Assembly (NCBI GenBank): GCA_963691815.1
Contig: OY829662.1
Location: 19,498,276 to 19,562,275, forward strand
DNA: 64,000 nt
Direction of reading: 5' to 3'
Source: Echiichthys vipera
Taxonomy: Eukaryota; Chordata; Actinopteri; Perciformes; Trachinidae
The translations under genes and the position numbers were made by a program. Shown here one piece after another: positions 1-11,299 of the stretch (its first letter is position 1; each line of letters begins with the position of its first letter). A model generated the notes under the pieces. That model made no database searches, was not told the DNA's origin, and saw nothing but the letters and a program-made list of their open reading frames with translations.

Positions 1-419
1 AAATATCTGCAAAACTTTCAGAACACAACATAGAAGTTTTCCTGACACACACAAAACTGAAGAACACACTGTAATTAGTAGCACAACAATAGCATGCATA
101 CAGCCAATACCTGAATCATGCATCATAAAGTTAACACTACGATTAAAAGGTATAACTTTTCCACATTAAAATGTCCAAACTACTACTACTACTACTACAA
201 CTCGACCTATGTTTTATATTTTATTGTATAGTTGTTACATTATCCCAAATGTTTCCAACAATGCTCAAACCAGAGAAATCTATTATTTCATTCAGGTAAT
301 AGTCTGTTATGTTGTGTTGTGCGTAAATTACGTCATGCATCAGTGACGTGGTTGTCTGCCAGATGGCATTTATTTGTTTTTTATCCAGTTATAAGTCACA
401 TTTTAACAATATACTTTTG

Positions 420-705
420 AGATGTCGTTCGGATGAAGGATTTTAGTCGTCTGGATCCCTCTTACAAACAAGCTGCTGCAGCTCACAGACCCGCCGTGTT
501 TTCCAGTGTTTTATTACCGGATCCATTTGTTTTGGTGAGCAGGAGACCTCTGGGGAGAATTCAGCTCCCAGTAAAACGTCTTGAAGGATGAACACTGAAG
601 GAAACCTAACTGGAAGGAGCTGACTGCAATGTGGGAAAAGAAAACTCCCATGATCCTACGCTTCCTCACAACTTCACCGGACTTCATCTTTTATTGTTTT
701 GATTA
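420..705 (+). mobile_element. possible teleost dispersed repeat, unclassified
   Basis: TGGTGAGCAGGAGACCTCTG, GAATTCAGCTCCCAGTAAAA, GGAAACCTAACTGGAAGGAG and CTCCCATGATCC seem familiar from fish repeats, but ends and class could not be determined. Confidence 0.3.
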
Positions 706-1267
706 AGGTAGCCCTAGCGGTAGACAATTACATATTGTGCATTTAACAGGTTAGCTAATATTTGAATGTCATTGAATATTCAAGATATTCATCAGGTTCA
801 AGTGTCCCCCGGATAGTTCTGTTATGTACAACTCCCAACCTTGTACTAAGTCACTTTTTTCTCAATACCTAACTTAAAAAATAGTATTACTAAACGTATT
901 ACTTTGAATCAAAAGTAAAAAATGGCATACAACCTTTTATCTTAAAATAAAACATAAAGCTCTCTCCTACCCTCTTCTCTCAGCCACTGGGGTTTGAACT
1001 TCGGACAACTGGCAGCTGCATAAGTGTGTCTTTGTTATCCATCACACCGGCAAAACAAATTTATATAATAATGACAATATTTCCAGTTGACTGAGAGTTA
1101 CACAGTAATTTACACTGACGAAAACTGCCGCAAATCCCACTTTTTTATTAATTGGGCTTGATGTCAGACTGCCGAGAAAGAAGAAAAAACGTCTGAAAGA
1201 GGGCATTGACAGCAGTCTGTATCCTGAGATGATCTGCTCGGGGGGGTTTAGACTGGTTACCCCTGGT

Positions 1268-1550
1268 TAGGGGCGGCAGTAGCTCAGTCCATAGGTGACT
1301 CGGCTATGTCACCTCCTGGGCACTGCCGAGGTGCTGTTGAGCAAGGCACCGAACCCCCGACTGCTCGGAGCGCCGATCCATTGGCTGCCCCCTCGCTCTG
1401 ACATCTCCCCGTTAATTGCATGTATATAGGTCCTGTTTGTGCATGTGTGTATTTCGGGCCTGTGTGTTTGTAACGTGAATAATAACAGAGTGAAAAAATT
1501 GAATTTCCCTTGCGGGATAAATAAAAGTAAATTCTTCTTCTTCTTCTTCT
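1268..1550 (+). mobile_element. tRNA-headed teleost SINE, internally shortened
   Basis: It begins GGGGCGGCAGTAGCTCAGTCC, a Pol III A-box-like head, then passes directly to the body with CTCCTGGGCACTGCCGAGG. It ends with TTGAATTTCCC, a GGGATAAATAAA tail and (TTC)n. The part of the head that should carry the B box is missing, so the copy has an internal deletion. A second copy of the same body lies at about 42.8-43.06 kb on the other strand. The family is common in fish by memory; its formal name was not checked. Confidence 0.75.
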
Positions 1551-3172
1551 ACCCATAAACACGTTTACCTCATTATTTGAAACTTTGGTCATGTTTAGCG
1601 TGAACATCTGACATTATAACAATATATATATATATATGAAAGTAAATAAGGATAAGCATAATAGGTCCACTTTAAGCTATTTCATTGAAAAGAAAAATGG
1701 TTGACTTGAGAGATATGGGCTGAATGCTAGCCTGCCACAAATACTGCATTCCATGGCAAAGTCCTTTCAAACGTTTGTAAGCAAAATGTTTGTTTGTGTG
1801 GATTGAGACTTTACCTGGTAGAAGTGGTTTGGATTTGGAATAATTTAATAATAAAATGGTGGCGGCAAGTATTGTTGTGTTTGAATTATTTACAGTAAAT
1901 ACTACAGGAAAATAAAAGCGAGGGACTGGCAACTAACCTTTTTTTTTACTCTAGCCATCATGTGCTGTTCTACAGTCAAAATTTCTTAGACAAGGTAAAA
2001 AAAAAAGAAAATTGTTGAATTATTCCTGTCTGGACTATAGCACTGCTGTAACACAGACAAAGATCTTCTTACATAAGTCTAAACTGTGGAAACAGAAACA
2101 CATTCAGAGTGCACAACTTCACCTTCACTCACTTTGATGTTGATTTTTTGATTTTTTGGTCCTTCGTTTTATCTGTTTTCCCATTCTCCTCTCTCCCCTC
2201 TCCCCTCTGACTCAGTTTTATCTTATCATGCCATTTCTCTCTCACATCCGTCTTGGGGCACTGTGTCCCTCCATCTCATCTTAATATTTGCTCCAACGAC
2301 TGGTAAACAATCCCAGCGTGAGAGATGAGAGTGTTGATACAAAGTTTATGTCGTTTAAATGAAAAGGGGAAAAAAATATGGACGACAAGCGAGCGATCTC
2401 AGTGGAGAGAGGGGAAAGCGTGAAGACTGAGATGAGCAGTTGATGGAAAAGTGATGGAAGTTTAACATTAATATATGAGTGATTTCTGAATCTGAAACCT
2501 CAGCGGAGAGATGAGAGAAGTGGAGCTAAATAAAGACCCAAGGATGAGAGAAATCCTGTAAAAAAATGAGTCAAATTAAAAGAACAGAAGAAAGACAGGA
2601 CAGTGGGTAAGAAGGAGAAAGAAGTGTATAAATAAACCCTTGACTCTTTCAGCATGAAACTAAGGCTGGCCATTCAATCCCGTCCTCATTAAGTACGCAA
2701 TTGATTTTCTCTTAAGCACAATGTCATGGGCTGACCTGTTCATTTACCATATAACCACTTTAACCTCAGCTATCTGCATGTGGCTTCAACATTAAAGGTT
2801 GTAGCGAGTTAAGTGTCTGTGGTGTGAATACACAGTGATTCTGGAGTCTGGAGGGCGAGGAGTCTGTAACAGCTCTGTTTCTCTCTTTGCGCTGCCCCGA
2901 GGAGAGCAAACTGAAGATGTGAAGCTGTCATCGCACTCCCAAACCGTCCTATCCCCTCGTGTCCGGGGGTGACAGCTGAGGAGAATCAAGAAATACCGAT
3001 ATGGAAGAAGAAAGGGACAAAACTTCTTCAAGCCACTTTCTCCCTGACGGCCTCTCGGTGTTTCCAATCATCAGAACCGAAGGCAGATAAGACCAGCAAC
3101 GAGTCTAACACTTGAGATGAACTTTACTTCCAAGCTTATTGAAGGCTCAGCTCAAATTAAATACATGTTTTT

Positions 3173-3521
3173 CTTCATCTTCATCTTCAACCGCTTGTCC
3201 CTGTCTGGGTCGTGGGGGGCTGGAGCCGATCCCAGCTGACATCGGGTGTGAGGCTGGGAACACCCTGGACAGGACGCCAGTCTATCACAGGGCACATAGA
3301 GACGAACAAGAGAAAGACAACCATTCACACCTAGGGGCAATTTAGAGTGATCAATTAACCTAACACGTGCACGTCTTTGGACTGTGGAGAACCCGGAGAA
3401 AACCCACGCAGACACGGGGAGAACATGCAAACTCCACACAGAAGGGCCCCAGCCGGGACGCGAACCAGGAACTTTCTCGCTGTGAGGAGACAGTGATAAC
3501 CACTAGTCCACCGTGTCGCCC
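3173..3521 (-). mobile_element. V-SINE, near full length
   Basis: On the minus strand it starts GGGCGACACGGTGGACTAGTGG, then a damaged B-box region, then the strongly conserved V-SINE core (TGTGTGGAGTTTGCATGTTC and following), AATTGCCC, GCTGGGATCGGCTCC, and ends in AAGCGGTTGAAGATGAAGATG. Head, core and tail are all present. No clear target-site duplication was found. Open frames on both strands here are SINE translations, not genes. Confidence 0.85.
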
Positions 3522-5057
3522 TTATAAGTTTATATTTAACATTAAAGCATGTATATGGATAGACTGAAAGCACCAGAGGCTACTTGCAAACAAATGTGCA
3601 CAAGACAAAACAAACTCATTAGTTTAGATTCTTACTCAGTCGACTAAGTGTAGTTTTATTGATCTCCCTGTTTAACTACTGTTTGCATCCTGTTTTCTAT
3701 AAACAGTTTAACCACACCCTTTCCCTCACCTTAAACACATTACATCACAAGGGCTCAAATGGGTTGTATTTAAAGGCATACTGTGTTTTATCGTTGAGAT
3801 TTGTTGCTGAAAAACTATCGCACATACATTATTTTTCCATTATATTTATGAAAATGATTATTATTACTATTAATACATTTTGAAATCAAGTTTTTTGCTC
3901 AATAGGGGATGGGTTTTGTAATTTAATTTGGAAATCTTTTGCTATAAACTGGAAAAATGCTTGTCCTACTTGTTCTGGAGCTTGCATCTACAAATCTCTC
4001 AAGTGTCCTCCTCTTACCTTCCTCATATCTTCAATATGAAAGTGCTGCTCCATTCAAACAGTCAAACCTTTTTTGATGTTTTTCTTTTAACACTTATTCT
4101 CTCACAGCCTTTCATCTTCCCTTTATCTGTCCAATTTAATTAAAAGTCTGTCGTCTCTCGTGCTCCTTTCTGCCTCGCCTCTTTCATCTCCTGTCCGACA
4201 CAGATCAATTCTTCATGGTGCAAATCCCCGGTCCCTGTTGATGCTGTCAGCCTCTCTGAGAAGCACGGAGGACGCGTGAGCCACCACAAAGTTCACAAAA
4301 CACAAAACACAACGGGGACTTGTAAAAACCAGGGTGATCGATCATTCGCCCGGCGTTTCGTGTTTTTAAAACTTCATGTTTTTTTAACCTTTGACGCAGG
4401 TGCGCCTTTTGAAAGAGGAAGGACTTGGCTCAGTTTCACCATAGCGCCCGTGGCATGCTGTTTCAGTGATGAATTATTTCAAAGTCCTATGGAGTGGTAG
4501 TTCTCTGCAGAAGACGTATGGCGCAGGCAGAGAGGTGAACGATCAGCAGGAGGTTAAAAGGGCCAATCAGGGAGACAGACGGTGATGTGTACAGCAAGGC
4601 TGGAGATATAAATGGATATGAAACACACACAAACAGAAAAGGAAACAGAGAAAAGACCAGGCTGGAGATTAATGGAAAGAGGATAATCCAAATCATTAAT
4701 GCACCATGTGTATAATGTAAGTGTGTCTCCTTTACTGTTCCTCCCCCTTCAGAGCTAATTGAATCCATTTGTTGGGTTTGTATTGTCAAATGTGATTTGA
4801 ATCGCGTGATTCATGACCAGTGGAATCCCACAGGTGATTAACTAGTGTGAGGCCTTGCAGGTCAGGGTGAGAAAGTGTCTGTTTCAGCCATTAGATGATA
4901 ATTAATCAGGGCACATTTGTGTTATCACAGCAGTCTGCATTACAGCACAGGGTCTAACAACTCAGCCACTGGAGGGGGATAGTATAATTGCAGTAATCCT
5001 TACATCATTTCCCTGAATTACTATAATGTGATTTGGTGCAAACCACCACGTTTCGTC

Positions 5058-5115
5058 ATAAGATAAGATGCAATTAAACTTTATTTATCCTTAGGGAAAT
5101 TACTTTGCAGCAGTT
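5058..5115 (-). mobile_element. LINE/SINE 3' tail fragment
   Basis: The minus strand reads AATTTCCCTAAGGATAAATAAAG followed by A/T-rich sequence. This is the kind of 3' end shared by fish LINEs and the SINEs they mobilise. Only a short piece is identifiable; sequence up to about 5280 may belong to it. Confidence 0.4.
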
Positions 5116-5390
5116 GCAATATAGAGTGGGAAGAGTGCAAATATAACAAGTGAAAAATATAAAAGTCAAGATAACCAATGCAATAAGGAGCAAATCCAAA
5201 ATTTATACAGGGCCAAAGTCAGATTAACAGAATAAATCATACAAATATAGACAGATAAACAGTTGGGATCATTCTAGGTGGGTTAAAAAAATATGTGTGT
5301 GTGTGTGTGTGTGTGTGTATACGCATATGTATACTGCATTTCAGAAATCAACATGTTCAACAAAGTTGTACACTTTTGTACATGGAGTCG

Positions 5391-6156
5391 TTAGGGCTCT
5401 ACTGATATGGGACTTCAAGTCTGATACTGATTTTAGAGGAGAAATATTCACTATTTATAGATACAGTGTGAATTTCTTTATTGAATTTCTTTAATTTTTG
5501 AGAATGAAAGCCGACCTTTTCTATATGGACTGTGCCTGATTCTGCATCTATATGACTCTGCAAAGGTGCTCATAAAGCTGCTTCCTAAATAAATACCTTT
5601 ATTAAAGGAAATTTGACATCATTATACATACAATATATATTTCATTCAAGGGTTAAAGCAGGTAACATTTCTCCGGAGGAGCCCAGGTTCGACCAGTGGC
5701 CCTTTGCTGCATCTCAGCCCTCTCTCCCTCCCCCATTTCCATTCGACCACAACATATACTATCAAATACAAAGGCATAAAAGGCCAAACTAATAATTAAA
5801 AAAAAAAAAAAAGAGACATGGTGCACGAGAACTTTGAACCCTGCACATTTTCAACCTTTTCTAGCAAATAAAAAGCTAAACAAACACCATGTTCAGTATC
5901 TGTCAATTGCTTACAATTTAAGTAAAGGATAAATACCAATTTAACAGGTAAACAGTACTGTATATTAGGTATTATTCAATTATTGACCATTTACATGGAG
6001 CATAAACTAAAAATACAATGAATTGCTCTATGACACCATTTCTAAATGACCTCAAGCATCGTTTTCTCCATTATATGTTTTCATATTGGCACATATTGGA
6101 AAACAGGTACCAAACATCTCTGTGATCGGCCAACCGATATATCGGTCTAGCTCTAG
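5391..6156. mobile_element. degenerate non-autonomous DNA transposon with imperfect inverted ends
   Basis: The left end reads TAGGGCTCTACTGATATG. The right end, reverse-complemented, reads TAGAGCTAGACCGATATATC. Both resemble the ends of a common fish element whose interior begins with GATA/CGAT-rich sequence. The interior has no transposase. The ends have drifted and a SINE fragment is nested inside, so this is an old copy. Confidence 0.5.
5640..5816 (+). mobile_element. degraded tRNA-SINE fragment inside a DNA element
   Basis: CCCAGGTTCGACCAGTGGCCC resembles a B box, followed by CTTTGCTGCATCTCAGCCC, a CT-rich stretch, CCCCCATTTCC and an A-rich tail. This is the same order as the SINE at 10.3-10.5 kb. 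The head is unrecognisable. It sits within the 5391-6156 element and so inserted into it. Confidence 0.5.
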
Positions 6157-6457
6157 CATTCATGCTTGCAAAGTGCTTGCAATTAAATCCTTCCTTCCCT
6201 GGCGAGATTACAGTCTAAACAGCCCACTCTGTTCAGTCCAGCTCCCACAGAGAGGAGAGCAAAGCCCTGCTATCTATCCATCGATTGTCTCTATCTGTGT
6301 TGGAGCCAGCTGCTGAGCCGAGGCTCCAGCTGGAGGGGACGTTGCTAAGGCTTAACAGCAGGAAACCACAGGCAGCAACAGCAGCCACAGGAGTAGGTGA
6401 CCCTGAGAGGCGTGCAGAGAATCTATGTGTCTTTGTACTTTCTGTGTGTCTGTGTAC

Positions 6458-6460
<3 letters not shown>

Positions 6461-6529
<69 letters not shown>

Positions 6530-6556
6530 CTAGAGAGAGAGAGAGAGAGAGAGAGG
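6461..6556 (+). repeat. (GT)33 followed by (GA)12 microsatellite
   Basis: An uninterrupted GT run at 6461-6527 is followed within a few bases by an AG run to about 6556. It is the first of three alternating GT/CA arrays in 600 bp. Confidence 0.98.
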
Positions 6557-6690
6557 AGAGGTGGCTGCTATTAGTCCTGCTGGATTAACATCTGACACCC
6601 AGCACCTTCAGATCCTCCATCAAAAAGAAGAGGCCTCCAGCTGAAGCAGAAAAGGCCGTGACATAAGGTCCAGCCATCATCCACTTCAAC

Positions 6691-6915
<225 letters not shown>

Positions 6916-7004
6916 GAGGAATGGATAGGGATGACAGGAAAACCTGAGGGCCTAAAGTGCCATTCACCACCTTCCACACTGTGACCCCAGCACGTGGGCG
7001 TACT

Positions 7005-7057
7005 TTGTGTGTGTGTGTGTGTCTGTGTGTGTGTGTGTGTGCGTACGTGCGTGTGTA
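7005..7057 (+). repeat. (GT)n microsatellite, interrupted
   Basis: A GT run broken by TC and CG steps (GTGTCTGTGTG, GTGCGTACGTGCGTG). Third array of the cluster, again complementary to the large CA array to its left. Confidence 0.95.
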
Positions 7058-7765
7058 TGCTTTTGTCAGCCGGGGAGAGAGGATCTCGGCTGTCCATAAC
7101 ACAGGATGTGAAAACTAATGATGTCTCAGTCAGACTAAGCTCTAATCCCCACTGACATTTCTGAGTGGAATTGTTTTTTGTAGTCCAGCTTTAATAAAAG
7201 CATTGAAGGGGAGGATTTTCTTTCCTGGTGGGGTCCAATTACAACAACAAGGACGCAAAACAAAGGTCAGACCTAATCTGTGAGAGTGGGCAGGTTCACT
7301 GTAAAGTGTCGGGGTTGAAAATCGTTCACCCTTCTTGTGGTGACAGTTATAATTAGAAAAAATATGGACTACCGTAAATAAAAGCAGGGCCTTATAAATT
7401 ACCACAGGTTTGAATTGATGCCTCCATGAAACATTCTTTACTAAAACATTACACCAGAGGCTTCACTTATAATGCAGTGCAGTATTCAACGACTGTCACG
7501 ACACGACTGTCTTTTGTCATTTTGGTTAGTTTAAGATCACGATATTGTCTTTTCTTGGTCTTAATGGCTACATTGTTGTTTCTATTCATTTGAGTTTATT
7601 TTATTTATTTATTATTTTCTTTGTTCTCAAAAATGTCTTTGTGTAATGATTTCCAAAGTTCACAGAGAATCTTTTGTATGAGCGTTTTTAAGTTCTTTAA
7701 GAGAAGCCCTGACTTAGTATAAAAAGTACTCATCCCCCGAAATAGCACAAAAATATATTAATATA

Positions 7766-7960
7766 CGTTAGGTTCATTGATGACTCTAAAATTGCCCGTA
7801 GGTGTAAATGGTTGTCTGTCTCTGTTCGTCTCTTATGCCCTGTGATAGACTGGCGTCCTGTCCAGGGTGTACCCCACCTCACGCCGAAAGTCAGCTGGGA
7901 TCGGCTCCAGCCCCCCGTCACCCCGACAGGGACAAGCGGTTGAAGATGAATGAATGAATG
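7766..7960 (+). mobile_element. V-SINE, 5' truncated
   Basis: It begins in the middle of the element at GTTAGGTTCATTGATGACTC and runs through the 3' half (AATTGCCCGTAGGTG, GCTGGGATCGGCTCCAG) to a (GAAT)n tail. The tRNA head and conserved core are missing, as expected from incomplete reverse transcription. Confidence 0.8.
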
Positions 7961-10300
7961 TATATAATCACAAACTTGAAATATGTAAATATTACCTCTG
8001 AAAGAGTAAAATGAATTTGTATTCATCATGTAAGTCAACATTAAGTATAAGCAACTTTGGAATTTGTCTCTATGATAACTGTGTTTTCAGTGTAACAGCT
8101 GTCTGTGCATCCTGCTGTCGCTGTCACTGTCACAGCCACAGCCACAGGAGGAGACGGAAGCGCTACGGAGCACTGCGATCTAGGACAGGCAGGGAAACTT
8201 GGACACAACGATAAAAAGAGTGACTCTCACGTACGACTTGGTTCCCTTGGCTCATACCTAAACGCCATTTAAAAGAACCGTTTTTAAGCGAACGTCACAC
8301 CACCACTTCCTGTCACCATGGTTGATTGATAAATTCATGCTGATTGTCTACATCATCACCAACTGACTGTGGAAAACAATATTGCTAATTATTTTATGTG
8401 TAGGATCAGTAGCTGATCCTAGTTGAATTTCTGCAATGTAGAAAAAGATGCAACTTCGCTCGAATGTGAACTAATGTTTAGATACACACAAATGACATGA
8501 CACTGGGTCACCCTGACACAGATAATTATCAGTGATCACTCCAGAAAGTACACGTACTGCAGTGCAGGGGTCTGAAAAAAGCAAAGTACCCTTTCAGGAA
8601 AATAATACTTTCATAAAAATGACGGCTGGCCGGGAAGCAAAGCACATTTTTGTTGCTGATGAAATATGAGTCTCCCTAAGACCTTTGCACAGACACAAAA
8701 ATGCTCTTTTTTGTGTTTTTAAATATTGATTGATAAATTTCAAGGATCCAGTTTTTCAATCCCTGCTTGGTAATGAAGAAATTTGGAGTGAAACTCCTCT
8801 TACTGTATAATTCGTTTGTTGCCCAAACATCTTGTTAGACCCTCTGAGACTCCAGATTGTTGCTTCTTGGCTGCTTTTTGCCCTTCCTCTCAACTCGACT
8901 CCATATGTGTGCCTACTGGTCTTCTATACTTTGCATTAGCGCCCCAAATCCAGAATAGCAGTTTGCAATATGTACTGTATGTCAAGAATAAGAACACCGA
9001 TGGCTACACCGACACATACACACTGAAGCCCATATCAGTAATGGCACTCATAATTTCTAACAGGAAATTTCTAACCAGAAACAATGGCTTTGATTTTAAT
9101 ACACAAATGAGAATATATCTGGCACAGCTAAAAATGTTTTCAATGTGTAAGAACTAGGGGTCAGAATTTAACAGGAATTAAGGGAAGGGATAGCTATGAT
9201 TATTATAAAAGTGCTGCGATAAATGAGAGCAACATACAACCATCTATTCATAATTTATCTCTAATATTGTATATTCCTGCATTCTTATGACTGCTGCCCT
9301 CGTTGGAGTAACGTCAATTATTTGTGGCACCCTGTGACTGCTGGTAGTACTGCCAGCGTCCTCTCAGTGGGAAAAAGGCACACAGCCTGAAACAGTAAGA
9401 AAATGTCTCAGGAAAATCATGCTCTCCAGTGTTGCTGTTGCTCATTTGTTCAAACTTGGCTTTGAGAATGTTTTTGTCATTTGCACTGCTATTATCACCA
9501 AAGTGTTTGTAAAGAAACACCATGTTTCTTAGTGAAAGCTTTTCATAAACACTTTCAATTTTAGCTTTGAATATTTTTACCAGCGGATTTACTGAACCCT
9601 TAGCACCTGATTGCTGCAATTTCAAAAAGCAGGCTCCTTCTCTGAGTCAAAGCTATAATATAATATTTTCAGATTGAGTGTGACTAACACCTTCTGAGTA
9701 TATCATTATATCACAGAAAAGAGACGCACCTATAACTTCAGACGTTGCCTGAGAAATATGACGTTTTTAAGTTTTATTCAGCATCAAAGTAATCCATGTG
9801 ATAGCTGTCTGTACATTCATGAGGACTTTGCAAAGAAGACCTGTTAATAGCAGATTCTGCATACTTTTAATGTTAAAAAAACCTTCTTTATGTTGCATAA
9901 GCTGTATGCAAAACATCCATGGTAAGCAGGTTTTAATTTTTTTTTCTGTGGTGCTGACATTGTCACTATGGCAAGTTAAATGGAAAATAACGCTGACAGC
10001 AGATCATTTCGGCTTGAACTTGTGTATGTAAATGCTGTAAGTTACGTTAAAAAAGGCCCCAAACTGACACTCTCTGAAAGCCACCTGAAAGCCACCTGCG
10101 ACCGGAAACTCGCTGTATTGCAAATCTTTTTGTAGTTCAATAAGGCTGTCAGAGCGGTGAATCTTCTCCACTGAAACAATCAAGCTCATCGTGTCACCTC
10201 ACTTTGGATGCGGGTTGTGAACAATTAATAGGCTGCCGTTCGAAACAGTTTCTGCCGCCACGGTCCAGAAAAAGATCTCCATAGCATCTCTTTTTTTAAA

Positions 10301-10480
10301 TATTGTTTTTTGGCAGCTTTTCAAGCCTTTTTATATCGGACAAACAGGAAATGGGGTGAGAGAGAGGGATAAATGCAGCAAAGGGCCAAAGGTCAGAATC
10401 GAACCCGCCACTGCTGCCTCAAGGACCATCAGCCTCTTTATACCGGACGACTGCTCTAACCACTCAGCCACGAGCCCCCC
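10301..10480 (-). mobile_element. tRNA-derived SINE (not a tRNA gene)
   Basis: On the minus strand it begins GGGGGGCTCGTGGCTGAGTGG, with A box TGGCTGAGTGG (10460-10470) and B box GGTTCGATTCT (10395-10405), both close to leucine/serine tRNA consensus. After the B box comes a non-tRNA body (CCTTTGCTGCATTTATCCC, CCCCATTTCCTGTTTG) and an A/T tail. The body after the B box and the lack of an acceptor arm mark it as a SINE. Confidence 0.8.
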
Positions 10481-10922
10481 TTCCATGGCATTTTTAAGTC
10501 ATCTTTAACATCCGTTACAAATTTTAAATCCAAACGAACAATAAGAGATTTGATAAAAGTGAAAAATGGCAGAATATTGCAGACATCCAGGGGAATATGG
10601 AAGGAGATTATCAGCATAAGGGATCTGTGTTGATACTGCACTCATGCTACTATCTTGATGTGTAATTTGAGCCACAATAGTGCCATCCCAATCTCCATTT
10701 TAAAGCAGCGGAGGAGGTTAAAAGACTGTTGTGAAACCTTTGTGATATACATCAGAAGAGAGATACAAGACTCAAGCAGGAAGGCAGCAGGAAAAAGAGG
10801 AAAAGGGATGCAAACATGAAAGCTGAGTTCTTGCCTCTCTCACAGAGCACAGGAGGACTTCTGTTCACATCTTTTTCTCTTGTGGATCTTTTCTGAATTA
10901 ATTCACACTGGACTCACATGTG

Positions 10923-11255
10923 GGCGACACGGTGTTCTAGTGGTTATCAATGTTGCATCACAGCAAGAGTGTTCCTGGTTCGAATCCTGGCTGGGGACCT
11001 TCTGTGTGGAGTTTGCATGTTCTCCCTGTGTCTGCATGGGTTTTCTCCGGGTTCTCCGGTTTCCTCCCTCAGTCCAAAGACATGCACATGTTAGGTTAAT
11101 TGATGACTCTAAAATTGCCCGTAGTGGTGAATGGTTGTCTGTCTCTGTTCGTCTCTATGTGACCTGCGATAAACTGGCGTCCCCCGATGTCAGCTGGGAT
11201 CGGCTCCCTGCGACCCCGACAGGGACAAGCGGTTGAAGATAAATGAATGAATGAA
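10923..11255 (+). mobile_element. V-SINE, full length with 14-bp target-site duplication
   Basis: It has a tRNA-like head (GGCGACACGG, A-box-like TAGTGGTTATC, perfect B box GGTTCGAATCC at 10977-10987), the conserved core, a slightly deleted 3' body and a (GAAT)n tail. The flanks are identical: TGGACTCACATGTG at 10909-10922 and again at 11256-11269. That exact duplication marks a LINE-style target-primed insertion and suggests a fairly recent one. Confidence 0.92.
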
Positions 11256-11299
11256 TGGACTCACATGTGTAAAGTTAGTGAGAAAATGCCTTTACTCAA

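Noticed and set aside
9314..9625. 103-residue minus-strand frame with protein-like composition (LVKIFKAKIESVYEKLSLRN)
   Set aside because: Not recognised as any family, no splice context or neighbouring exon; probably chance or old transposon sequence. Worth a BLASTP before final dismissal.
10395..10470. tRNA gene suggested by good A and B boxes
   Set aside because: No acceptor stem or cloverleaf; the body and tail are those of a SINE.
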